64,000 nucleotides of DNA, taken from positions 62,001-126,000 of the forward strand of contig JAHDND010000007.1 in assembly GCA_018435665.1 (NCBI GenBank), given 5' to 3'. Positions 41,690 to 49,399 of the stretch are shown one piece after another; positions within the stretch are counted from its first letter, which is position 1; every line of letters starts with the position of its first letter. The DNA is from Candidatus Thiosymbion sp. Lineage in GTDB: Bacteria > Pseudomonadota > Gammaproteobacteria > Chromatiales > Chromatiaceae. The translations under genes were made by a program, and so were the position numbers. The notes under the pieces were generated by a model. That model did not search any database, was not told the origin of the DNA, and was given only the letters and a program-made list of their open reading frames with translations.

Positions 41690-42099
41690 GCCGGTGTGTC
41701 CGGAGAAAGAGGACGGTTTCGCGGCCGGCGGGTCGGTCCCAGCGGGGCGCTGCTCGTTGACGGCAGGGCGGTGGCCGGCGCCAAGCGTGGGGTGGGCGGC
41801 GCCAGCGTTGGGAGGTTGGCCAGAGCCGCGTCAAACTTCAGGTCGGCGATGGCCGCGCCAAGGGCCTGGGTGGCGGCCGCACCCGGGGTCACGGCCAGGG
41901 CCGGGGCCAACTCGTCGAACAGGTCGACGGCGGCCAGATTGTGTCGCGCCAGGGCGTCGCGCAGGGCCAGGCCGCGGTCCTTGATCAGTTGGTCCTGATA
42001 AACCTGGGTGACGAAGAAGGTGCTTGGCAGGCCAATGACCAGGGCCAGGAGGCCGAAGCCCAGGGCCAATTGATGACGAAAGTGGCGTGGGAAGGGCAT
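41686..42099 (-). CDS. Small single-pass membrane protein coupled to the sensor cyclase
   Basis: 137 aa; family not recognised. The N-terminus (MPFPRHFRHQLALGFGLLALVIGLPSTFFVTQVYQ) is one membrane helix after a short basic segment, like the start of a membrane sensor. A short extracytoplasmic helical stretch (DQLIKDRGLALRDALARHNLAAVDLFDELAPALA) then passes into a Pro/Thr/Ala/Ser-rich tail. It could be the N-terminal fragment of a chemoreceptor-like protein or a genuine accessory subunit. The 4-nt stop/start overlap with the downstream cyclase suggests the two work together. Confidence 0.55.
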   Translation of the reverse strand: MPFPRHFRHQLALGFGLLALVIGLPSTFFVTQVYQDQLIKDRGLALRDALARHNLAAVDLFDELAPALAVTPGAAATQALGAAIADLKFDAALANLPTLAPPTPRLAPATALPSTSSAPLGPTRRPRNRPLSPDTPA

Positions 42100-42126
42100 G
42101 ACGGGGCGTCCTCAGGCAGGATCACG

Positions 42127-42915
42127 TCAGGATCCCCGCCACCCGGGTTTATCAGGAGGGAGGTCGGCCCCTGGCGGTGATGCGGCTGAGGGCGGTTGCT
42201 CCCTGGGGCACGGGATACTGTGCCAGGCGGGGCCATCCGGGGTGACGATCAACCGATCCTGTGGCTCTCGCGAGCGAACAAACACGGGCCCGACAGGGGT
42301 GAGGGTCAACCTGAGAAAAATTCTAGCTGATAGCCCGGGAACGACAAGAGTGAACGGCAAAAGGAAAGCCTGAGGGTGGGGATTGTGGCGCGTCCTGGGG
42401 CGCGGCGGGCTAACAGGAGCCTCACGGCGCCAGCGGCGACCGCTGGGTGGATAGAGGGCGCGCACCATGGCGGTGACCACGCCGCGGATGCGCAGCTCCT
42501 GGCCCTCGCGCGGGTAGAGCGGGGGGAAGTCGGGGTGATGGGCGCACAGCCAGTAGCGGGCGCCCTGGCGGCGCAGCTCGCGGAGCAGGGTCTGGCCATC
42601 GAGCTCGGCCCAGACCAGGTCGCCCGCCTTCGGCGGCAGGCCACGGTGGACGATCAGGATGTCCCCGGCGCGGATGCCCCGGTCCTGGAGGGCATCGTCG
42701 GGGAGGGTGACGAAGGTGGTGGCCCCCGGGTCGGTGACCAGGTAGTCGTTGAGGTCGAGGACGCCCTCGGCATAGTCCTCCGCCGGGGAGGGGAAGCCGG
42801 CGGAGACCTTGTGGGCGAAGATCGGCCGGGCGAAGGGGGGCGGTAGCTCGCGCGGTGACGCTTCGGCTGGGTTAGACCCAGGCCACTGAGGGGCTAAGCT
42901 AGGGGCATGGAGCAT
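42127..42915 (-). CDS. UmuD/LexA-like S24 protein lacking catalytic Ser and Lys
   Basis: 262 aa from the ATG at 42915. Residues ~30-155 align by eye to UmuD: AGFPSPAEDYAEGVLDLNDYL corresponds to UmuD CGFPSPAADYVEQRIDLN, and RAGDILIVHRG and GDLVWAELDG match its core. The cleavage pair is preserved as Ala39-Gly40. The catalytic serine of the GDSM motif is Ala75 (PDDAL), and the catalytic lysine is Arg112 (LLREL). Self-cleavage should therefore be impossible. UmuD is about 139 aa; the ~100 extra C-terminal residues (Arg/Pro-rich) look like read-through. No umuC gene is adjacent. It is either a non-cleavable UmuD-like regulator or a decaying gene. Its start abuts the divergent WYL gene. Confidence 0.68.
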   Translation of the reverse strand: MLHAPSLAPQWPGSNPAEASPRELPPPFARPIFAHKVSAGFPSPAEDYAEGVLDLNDYLVTDPGATTFVTLPDDALQDRGIRAGDILIVHRGLPPKAGDLVWAELDGQTLLRELRRQGARYWLCAHHPDFPPLYPREGQELRIRGVVTAMVRALYPPSGRRWRREAPVSPPRPRTRHNPHPQAFLLPFTLVVPGLSARIFLRLTLTPVGPVFVRSREPQDRLIVTPDGPAWHSIPCPREQPPSAASPPGADLPPDKPGWRGS

Positions 42916-42976
42916 GGGCAGAGACCGCAGGGTGGTTGGTGAAAATGATACTGGATTCAGATTACAGGCCAGCGGC

Positions 42977-43801
42977 ATGCCGGGGTTGTGGTGCCGCCAG
43001 GTGAGCGAGGAACTGCTGGAGGCCGAGGCCGACTGGCAGTACCTCCTCAGCCACATCCGCGAGCTGGTACAGGACCTGCTACCCCAGCAGCGGCTCGACC
43101 GCTTCCTGGCCCGGCTCAACCGGGCACTGGACGGCCCCCTGCTCGACGAGCGCAAGCTCCGGCTGGTGCCGGACACCCTGCGGCTGTGTCCTCCCGCGAT
43201 CCATGCCGGGGTGCTGGAGGCGGTGCTGACCGCCCTGCTCAAGGATTGCGCCCTGGAGATCCTGTACGAGAACGCCAAGGGTGAGCGCGGCCCGGCCCTG
43301 ATCCACCCCCAGGCGATGGTCCAGCGCGGGCCGACGCCCTACCTCTTCGCCCTGAAGAACGACGAGACCGCCCCGGTGCGGACCTATGCCCTGCATCGCA
43401 TGATCCGCGCGCGGGCACGGTTGGACGAGGCGGGGCGCAAGGCCGCGGGCTTTGATCTCGACCAGGTGATCACCAGCGGCCAGGTCGACTTTGGCCGCGG
43501 CGCGGTGATCGATCTGGAGCTGCGGTTGCGGGGCTATGCGGTCGATGTACTGCGGGCCTGCCCCATCACCCCGGCGCAGTTCATCGAGGACGAACCGGCG
43601 GGATCACCCTTCGTGGCGCGGGTGCGGGTGCCGGAGACCGGCGCCCTGTTGCGCTGGCTGCTGGGCTTGGGGGATAACGTCGAGGTGGTGGCGCCTGAGG
43701 GGCTGCGGCGGGTGATGGGGGAGCAGTTGGTGAGGGCGGCGGGGCATTATGCGAGGCTGGGCGGGATCGGAGAGGATGTGGGGGAAAGGATGGGGCCATG
43801 A
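42977..43801 (+). CDS. WYL-domain regulator lacking an obvious helix-turn-helix
   Basis: 274 aa from the ATG at 42977. An earlier ATG at 42914 is open, but those 21 codons have AT-rich third positions unlike the rest, so I prefer the later start. The WYL domain (~85-150) has ALEILYENAKGERGPALIHPQAMVQRGPTPYLFA and TYALHRMIRARA. A C-terminal WCX-type module follows (VRVPETGALLRWLLGLGDNVEVVAPEGLRRVM...AGHYARLG). WYL domains bind nucleotide or DNA ligands and often control defence islands. The usual N-terminal winged helix is not recognisable in the first ~60 residues (SEELLEAEADWQYLLSHIRELVQ). It lies at the edge of the defence-like cluster and may regulate it, but this is inference. Confidence 0.75.
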   Translation: MPGLWCRQVSEELLEAEADWQYLLSHIRELVQDLLPQQRLDRFLARLNRALDGPLLDERKLRLVPDTLRLCPPAIHAGVLEAVLTALLKDCALEILYENAKGERGPALIHPQAMVQRGPTPYLFALKNDETAPVRTYALHRMIRARARLDEAGRKAAGFDLDQVITSGQVDFGRGAVIDLELRLRGYAVDVLRACPITPAQFIEDEPAGSPFVARVRVPETGALLRWLLGLGDNVEVVAPEGLRRVMGEQLVRAAGHYARLGGIGEDVGERMGP

Positions 43802-43931
43802 GCCTCGCGTCGTGCCGAAGCGGTGGTGGGTCATCAGAGGCGAGTGGCAGATAGACCTGAGCACCGCGTTCGCGGCCTGGCGCGGTAGGCGTAAACTGTG
43901 GGGCCAGGTGTCTGGCGCGGAGTAGCTGGCG

Positions 43932-44450
43932 ATGGTGAAAGCGGTGGCGGACAGCGGCGGCATCATGCCCGCGCCTCGCCTGATTCAGGGGGTTGAGCGC
44001 CTGGGGGCGACGCTTACGGAGGCGGAATTGTTCACGCGATTCATGCGTGAGTTCATCGCCGATGAGGCGAGCGCCATCTTCGTCGATGTCACGGGTGAAT
44101 CCCTGATCATAGACAGGGAGCTGTTCACCGACCTGCGCGGGAAATGGAAGATCCAGAAAGGGGAACGCGCGGAATGGTTGTTGTATACCGCGGTGAACAT
44201 CAAGCACCCAGACGAGATATGGCTGGAGTCCGGACGGGTTGGCGGGAATGACAAACGCTACTACCTGAGCCGGTTCGAAGTCGGCCGGCGCGGCTTGCTG
44301 GCGTGCGTGGCCGTTTTTGAACGCAGGCCAGGGATGACGGGAGCTTGGTCAGGCGTGACGAACTACGCCACCACGCGCGAAGACGATTACCTTGCGACCA
44401 AGCGCAGCCAGGAGGGATGGGAACTCAAGCATGGGAGGTGGGAGCGCTAG
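43932..44450 (+). CDS. PBECR2-like (phage head-associated nuclease-type) domain protein
   Basis: 172 aa. The segment GERAEWLLYTAVNIKHPDEIWLESG, followed by KRYYLSRFEVGRRGLLACVAVFE and the Trp/Thr/Asn-rich WSGVTNYATTREDDYL, resembles the PBECR2 (Barnase-EndoU-ColicinE5/D-RelE-like) domain. That domain is best known at the end of Mu gpF-like phage head proteins and in some toxins. The N-terminal ~45 residues are helical. No phage structural genes are nearby, so it is an orphan toxin-like domain or a prophage leftover. The call rests on memory of the family pattern (PDEIW...YL) and is moderate. No immunity or antitoxin gene is visible beside it. Confidence 0.5.
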   Translation: MVKAVADSGGIMPAPRLIQGVERLGATLTEAELFTRFMREFIADEASAIFVDVTGESLIIDRELFTDLRGKWKIQKGERAEWLLYTAVNIKHPDEIWLESGRVGGNDKRYYLSRFEVGRRGLLACVAVFERRPGMTGAWSGVTNYATTREDDYLATKRSQEGWELKHGRWER

Positions 44451-44659
44451 GGGGGCGTCCCTAGCGTCCAAGCGGGCGACTGGTAGCTCACGTCCCGAGG
44501 TCGCCGCACGCTGTGACACCCTCAGCCTACCCACTGTGGGTCGGAATTGCAACCTCCAGCTTTGCCTGATACTCCTGGCCAGTGCCGGGTGGCAGCCGCG
44601 CTTTTACTTGGCGGGGATTGGGGAATGCGTGCGCACGCCGGATGAAGGGTGACCAGGGC

Positions 44660-47635
44660 TCAATCCCCCTCTTCAAACTCCGCATTCTTGAACTTCAGGG
44701 TGCGGCAGTTTTCCCTGACGGCCCGTTGCAGGTCAGCATCGAAGCCCAAGCCGGATTCGGCCTGGATTTCCACGCTGATCTTGACCTTCACGCCCATGCG
44801 GGTCGTGAACTGCTGGACCACCTCGTCCACCAGGTCGGCGAATTGCTTCTTGGCCAGGATGGGGTCGAGGTCGATGCCGCCGTAGAACCGCTTCTTGGGG
44901 CTCGGCACGCCCGCCAGGCCGCCACCGCCGGGGATGGCTCCACCCGGGCCGATGGTTCCACCGCCGGCGGACGCGCCGCCGCCGGGCGTCGTCCCACCGC
45001 CGGACTGGTAGAAACCACGGGTCGGATCACCGACGCCCCGGCCATCCCCTCCTCCCGGATTGGCGCCATCACCACCCTGCCCGTCCCCGATACCTTGTGA
45101 TCCCCAGTCCATCGCGTTTGTCCCGCTCCCTGACCCAGCGGCCGCCGCTGCCCGCTCGGCCGCTAGCAGTGCCGCCACGTAAGCCGCCGCGGCCCCTGGC
45201 TCGATCAGCAGCAAGGCGGCATCCAGGGTGAAGGGGATGCGCTTGCCGAAGCTGAAGCCCAGGTAGCGCACTTCATCACCCTGCCCTTCCTGGCCCTGGG
45301 CGATGGCGAAGAAGTCCCGACTGTCCAGGCCGTCGTTGAGGGTGGCCTGGAAGACCTGGCTGTCCAGCAGGCGAGGCAGGTACAACTGCTGACAGCTCTG
45401 ATGCCAGACGGTCTGGGCACTGACCGCGACCACGCCGTCCTTCCAGAACCAGGTCTTGAGGAGCTGGTGCAGATGGAAGGGCGACCAGGCGGTGATGAGG
45501 AGTTCCTGGTCCTTGAGGACGTGCTCGATCTCCTGGGTCAGGTTCGCCGCCCCGGCGTTGAGAAGGAAGTGCTCCCACTTGACCTCGGACAGGCCCTTGC
45601 GGGGGCTGGCCTCCTGCAGGGGGGACAGGAGCCAGCGGTAGGTCTCGCGCAGCAGGCGCTTGAGGACCTCGAGGTCCTGGTCCAGGCTGGCGCTGGCCTG
45701 CTGGGCCTGGTAGGCGTCCAGATTGAGCTTGAGGTCCTTGATGTCGGCGACGATGGACTGCCAGGCGAGGACGGACCGGACCTGGTCCTTGAGCCGGTTG
45801 CGGCTCTCCTCGTCGGCGGCCAGGAATAGCAGGCGGTTCTGCTTGAAGCGCGGCTGCTCCCCGCGGTTTTTGAGGATGACGCTGGCCAGTTCGGTGGCCA
45901 GGTTGGGGCCGGAGCGACTGAAACCCGCCTCCGGGGGCAGCACCACCAGGCGCAAGGCCCAGTCGTCCGGCACGTCGCCGCTGGGGGTGAAGACATGGAT
46001 GCCGCCAAAGAGGCCGGTGGCCAGGGTCTTCTGCAGGCGCTCGCGGATGGCGGGCACCACGTCCTCCTTGTCGCTGAAGCGGCGCATGCGCTCTTCCTTC
46101 TCCCGACGCAGGTTGGGGCGGGTGTCCAGGTAGTAGCGATGATTGACGCGGTTGAGGTAATGCAAGCGGTCCCCCAAGCGGCGCAGGGCGTCCTTGTAGA
46201 GGCCGACCGCCTGGCCGGGCTGGGCGGCGCCGAGGAGGATGCGCTCGCTCTCGACGCCGCGCACCATCTGGTTGGCGGTGCTGGGGGCGCTGCCGAGGAA
46301 GATGGTGCGGGCGGTACGGCGGCAGGCCTGGAGGGCGCCCAGGCGGGTGTCGGTGCGCTCGATCTCGGTGGTCTCGGCGCGCTCGCCGTCCACGTCGCGC
46401 TCCAGGACCGGGTCCCAGCCCTGGGGCAAGGGGTAGATGGCGACGTTGCGGATGTCGCCGTCGTAGAGGGGCAGGCTGCCAGGGAGGATGAGCAGGTCAT
46501 TGTTCCCGTCCTGCCACAGGCGATGGATGACCTTGGCCATCAGCTTGAGCACCCCGCGGGTGCGCTGGAAGTTGTCCAGGCTGGACCAGTCCTCGTAGAG
46601 GCGGTCGAAGACCTCGGGGTGGATGGGATAGGCGCGCAGCAGGCGCTGGAAGTAGTGGCTGTCCTGGGTCTCGGCGGGGAAGTCGGCGCGGTTGGCGGTG
46701 TAGAAGTCGGCGAAGGCGCGGCACACCGCCTCCGCCGCCTCGGGCTGGGCGACGGCGCGGAACAGCCGGCGCCGGACGATCTCGAAGGCCTCCTCGGTGG
46801 CCACCGGCTTCCACAGGGCCTGGACCCGGCCGAAGTAGTGCTTCAGGGATTCCAGGGCCTTGACCCCGCGCTGGCTGCCGGCCTCGCGTTCCGACTCCGG
46901 CAGGGAGGCGAGCATGACGGCGGTGGGCACCGCCTTGAGGGCCTCGGTGAGGGCCTGGATGAAGGACAGATTGGAGTCGAAGGTGCCGCCGCGCAGGGGC
47001 TTGCCCTCCTCGAACTGACGCACGTAGGCCACCAGCTCATCCACCAGGATGACGCAGGGGGCGTAGGTGGCCAGCAGGGTCTCCAGGCTGGCCTTGCCCG
47101 GGGAGGTGCCGGAGGCGTCGGCGTCCGCCACCAGGGCATAGCCCGCGGCCCCGCCCAACTGCCAGGCCAGGTCGCCCCAGAGGGTGTTGAGCGCCTGTCC
47201 CTCGCGGACCAGGGGCTGGTTGGGGGAGGACTGGTTGCCGTCCAGGACCACCACCCGCGCCCGGGGCAGGGTGGTGACCCCGGCGGCGTCGAGGAGGGCG
47301 GAGACCCCGGGGAGGTCGCTGGCCGGGACCTGGGCACTGGCGAGGTGATAGACCGCCAGCTCGGTATGGGTCTTGCCGCCACCAAAGGCGGTCTGGAGCT
47401 GGATGACCGGGTCGCCCCCGCGGCCGGTGAGGCGGTGGAGCACCGAGTCGAACAGCAGGCGCATGCCCTCGGTGATGTAGGTGCGCTGGAAGAACAGCAC
47501 CGGGTCCTGGTACTCCGGCGTGGCCTTGCCGGCATGGACCCGGGACAGGTCGGCGGCGAACTCGGCCTGCTGGAAGGTGCCTTTGAGCACGTCCTCGTGG
47601 GGGACGGCGATCTCGCGCCAGGGCTTCAGAGTCAT
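44660..47635 (-). CDS. DUF499-type AAA+ ATPase of a helicase-methylase-ATPase defence-like locus
   Basis: 991 aa. An N-terminal AAA+ domain carries Walker [16 protein letters not shown] (Lys88) and Walker [13 protein letters not shown] (Asp199-Glu200). The opening [30 protein letters not shown] is typical of DUF499 proteins, which co-occur with DUF1156 methylases in anti-phage islands. The helical middle has no motif I can name. Residues ~836-910 are a Gly-rich low-complexity linker (repeated GGG, GDG, PGGG), followed by a compact C-terminal domain ([27 protein letters not shown]). It is last in the minus-strand cluster, 10 nt after the DUF4276 gene. Its role in defence is by association with its neighbours. 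Confidence 0.8.
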   Translation of the reverse strand: MTLKPWREIAVPHEDVLKGTFQQAEFAADLSRVHAGKATPEYQDPVLFFQRTYITEGMRLLFDSVLHRLTGRGGDPVIQLQTAFGGGKTHTELAVYHLASAQVPASDLPGVSALLDAAGVTTLPRARVVVLDGNQSSPNQPLVREGQALNTLWGDLAWQLGGAAGYALVADADASGTSPGKASLETLLATYAPCVILVDELVAYVRQFEEGKPLRGGTFDSNLSFIQALTEALKAVPTAVMLASLPESEREAGSQRGVKALESLKHYFGRVQALWKPVATEEAFEIVRRRLFRAVAQPEAAEAVCRAFADFYTANRADFPAETQDSHYFQRLLRAYPIHPEVFDRLYEDWSSLDNFQRTRGVLKLMAKVIHRLWQDGNNDLLILPGSLPLYDGDIRNVAIYPLPQGWDPVLERDVDGERAETTEIERTDTRLGALQACRRTARTIFLGSAPSTANQMVRGVESERILLGAAQPGQAVGLYKDALRRLGDRLHYLNRVNHRYYLDTRPNLRREKEERMRRFSDKEDVVPAIRERLQKTLATGLFGGIHVFTPSGDVPDDWALRLVVLPPEAGFSRSGPNLATELASVILKNRGEQPRFKQNRLLFLAADEESRNRLKDQVRSVLAWQSIVADIKDLKLNLDAYQAQQASASLDQDLEVLKRLLRETYRWLLSPLQEASPRKGLSEVKWEHFLLNAGAANLTQEIEHVLKDQELLITAWSPFHLHQLLKTWFWKDGVVAVSAQTVWHQSCQQLYLPRLLDSQVFQATLNDGLDSRDFFAIAQGQEGQGDEVRYLGFSFGKRIPFTLDAALLLIEPGAAAAYVAALLAAERAAAAAGSGSGTNAMDWGSQGIGDGQGGDGANPGGGDGRGVGDPTRGFYQSGGGTTPGGGASAGGGTIGPGGAIPGGGGLAGVPSPKKRFYGGIDLDPILAKKQFADLVDEVVQQFTTRMGVKVKISVEIQAESGLGFDADLQRAVRENCRTLKFKNAEFEEGD

Positions 47636-47644
47636 AGCGTTACC

Positions 47645-48217
47645 TCACGGGACCTTTGCCAGATGTGCAAGAGCGCGCATACCGGCGATAAATACCTGGA
47701 AACTGGGTGAGTGATTACCGTCCCAGCCCATCATCCGCCCCAGGCGCCGGGCGCCATCATTCTTCTGGAACCCCCTGATCCAATGTTCCAGATCCCGAGA
47801 GGGCTTGGCGCGGAGATCGGGATTGGGGCACTTTTTGCGCAGGGCCAGGGGATTCACGCCGGCTTCCGGATAGGCCATCGCCAATGCCTGGGGATCGCCC
47901 AAATACCAACTTTCCAACTCCTGACAAACCAGGCGGATCAGCACCTTGCGATCCGTGATGGCGGCCATCGCTTGTAGCCGGGACTTGAGGGCGGAACAGT
48001 CGGCATTGTCATTGTCACGCATAATCACAAAACAGGCTCCAGGCTCCCGCCAGCCCTTGAGCTTGATGGGAATACTCCGTTCCAGATCGGTCCTGCCGCG
48101 ATGCGCGACGCATAAAAAGTCCCGCTCATGCTGCCAGCCCGGGATCAGCCGGGGCAGAAACTCCAACAGGAACGCCTTCATGGACGGCTCTTCCAGCAAC
48201 AGGATCACCCGGCCCAT
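47645..48217 (-). CDS. DUF4276 family protein (TOPRIM-like), AAA partner
   Basis: 190 aa from the ATG at 48215-48217, which overlaps the stop of the AAA gene (TGATG). The start MGRVILLLEEPSMKAFLLEFLPRL contains the conserved acidic residue after the first strand, as in DUF4276/TOPRIM-like folds. CFVIMRDNDNADCSALKSRL supplies the DxD-type acidic motif, and RLVCQELESWYLGDPQAL is highly characteristic of DUF4276. Such proteins are regularly encoded directly after AAA_21-type ATPases, as a split version of the OLD nuclease arrangement. The likely job is nucleic-acid cleavage controlled by the ATPase; this is inferred, not shown. Confidence 0.8.
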   Translation of the reverse strand: MGRVILLLEEPSMKAFLLEFLPRLIPGWQHERDFLCVAHRGRTDLERSIPIKLKGWREPGACFVIMRDNDNADCSALKSRLQAMAAITDRKVLIRLVCQELESWYLGDPQALAMAYPEAGVNPLALRKKCPNPDLRAKPSRDLEHWIRGFQKNDGARRLGRMMGWDGNHSPSFQVFIAGMRALAHLAKVP

Positions 48218-49389
48218 CAGGGGTGGACCCCCTCGAACAGGCCCTGACGCCACAAGTACCCCGGCAGGTCGCCGGCCTCGACCAAGGCGCGCAGGTTCTC
48301 GGAATCGCTCGCGCGCTGGATCGTCGCAAAGCCGCCTTCCTTCCGCAGGTAATAAATCTCCTCCAGCTTGAGCGCGTCCAGAAAATCCGGCGAATGGGTA
48401 GAGACAAAGACCTGTCCACCGCGCTGGGCATAATCGCGGAACTCCTCCGCCAACTCGGCCAGCAATTCAGGATAGAGCTGGTTTTCCGGCTCCTCGACGG
48501 CCAGCAACGGGAAAGGCTTCGGGTCATAGAGCAGCACGAGATAAGCGAACATCTTGATGGTGCCATCGGAGACAAAGCGCGCAATGAAGGGATCCTTGAA
48601 ACTGCCATCCTGAAAACGCAGCACCAGGCGTCCGTCTTCGGTGGGTTTCGCTTCCACCTGCGTCACACCGGGTACGCGCCGCTTCATGGCGTCGAGTACC
48701 CGCTCGAAGCGGTCACCGTGGTAAGTGAAGAGATACTGGGCGACCTGGGCCAGATTGTCGCCACGGGTGGAGAGATGTTCCGCGTAGCCCTCCTCGGTGC
48801 TGGGGCGGGCCTCGGCGATGTGGAAATCGGAAATCTGCCAGTTCTCGATCAGGTTGCGAAATTCGGCCACGACCCGAAAGTCCTTGAACTGGCCGAGCCC
48901 TTTGATCGCCAGGACATCGGGTTCGTCGAGCACATACTCGGCGCGTTCCTCTTCAGCCCCTTCCTGACCATAAACCTGCTCGTTGGTGATGGCCGTGCCC
49001 CGACCCTTCGAGAAATCGACAAAGTGCCAAGGCTGACCGCGCTGGCCGCGACGAAATTTCAGCACCTCACGTTCCACCACCACCCGGCCATCCTCCTCGT
49101 CAATGGCAAGGTTATAAGTCGCCAGCCGGCCGCCGGATTCCCTGAACTTGAGTTCGATGCGCAGCGGCCCGCGTTGATGGCGACTCCGCAATTCCTTGAG
49201 CCCACCGCGCCGAGCTACGGCCTTCCCCGCGCTCAGGGTCAGCGCGTCCTTGAGGAAGGTAAAGACGTCGAACAGGGTACTTTTACCGGTGCCATTGGCG
49301 CCCACCAAGGCCACTAAACGCGGCAGATTCTCCAGTCGCGCCTTACGGAAGACCCGGTAGTTCTCGATCTCGATCGACTCGATTTGCAT
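48217..49389 (-). CDS. RecF/OLD-like AAA ATPase (AAA_21), DUF4276 partner
   Basis: 390 aa from the ATG at 49387-49389, with GAGGAGG 5 nt upstream; a GTG two codons earlier overlaps the ribosome site. The Walker A is ALVGANGTGKSTLFD near residue 30. A long insertion is followed by the signature-like FVSDGTIKMFAYLVLL, Walker B LLAVEEPENQLYPELL and the switch STHSPDFLDAL. This SMC/RecF/OLD-type ATPase head dimerises on ATP. It directly follows the methylase gene (10 nt) and overlaps the DUF4276 gene. The pair is also common on its own as a two-gene element, so it may have been inserted into this cluster. Confidence 0.87.
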   Translation of the reverse strand: MQIESIEIENYRVFRKARLENLPRLVALVGANGTGKSTLFDVFTFLKDALTLSAGKAVARRGGLKELRSRHQRGPLRIELKFRESGGRLATYNLAIDEEDGRVVVEREVLKFRRGQRGQPWHFVDFSKGRGTAITNEQVYGQEGAEEERAEYVLDEPDVLAIKGLGQFKDFRVVAEFRNLIENWQISDFHIAEARPSTEEGYAEHLSTRGDNLAQVAQYLFTYHGDRFERVLDAMKRRVPGVTQVEAKPTEDGRLVLRFQDGSFKDPFIARFVSDGTIKMFAYLVLLYDPKPFPLLAVEEPENQLYPELLAELAEEFRDYAQRGGQVFVSTHSPDFLDALKLEEIYYLRKEGGFATIQRASDSENLRALVEAGDLPGYLWRQGLFEGVHP

Positions 49390-49399
49390 GACCACCTCC

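Noticed and set aside
42914-42976. Upstream extension of the WYL gene to the first ATG
   Set aside because: The third codon positions are AT-rich unlike the rest of the gene, and it overlaps the start of the divergent UmuD-like gene.
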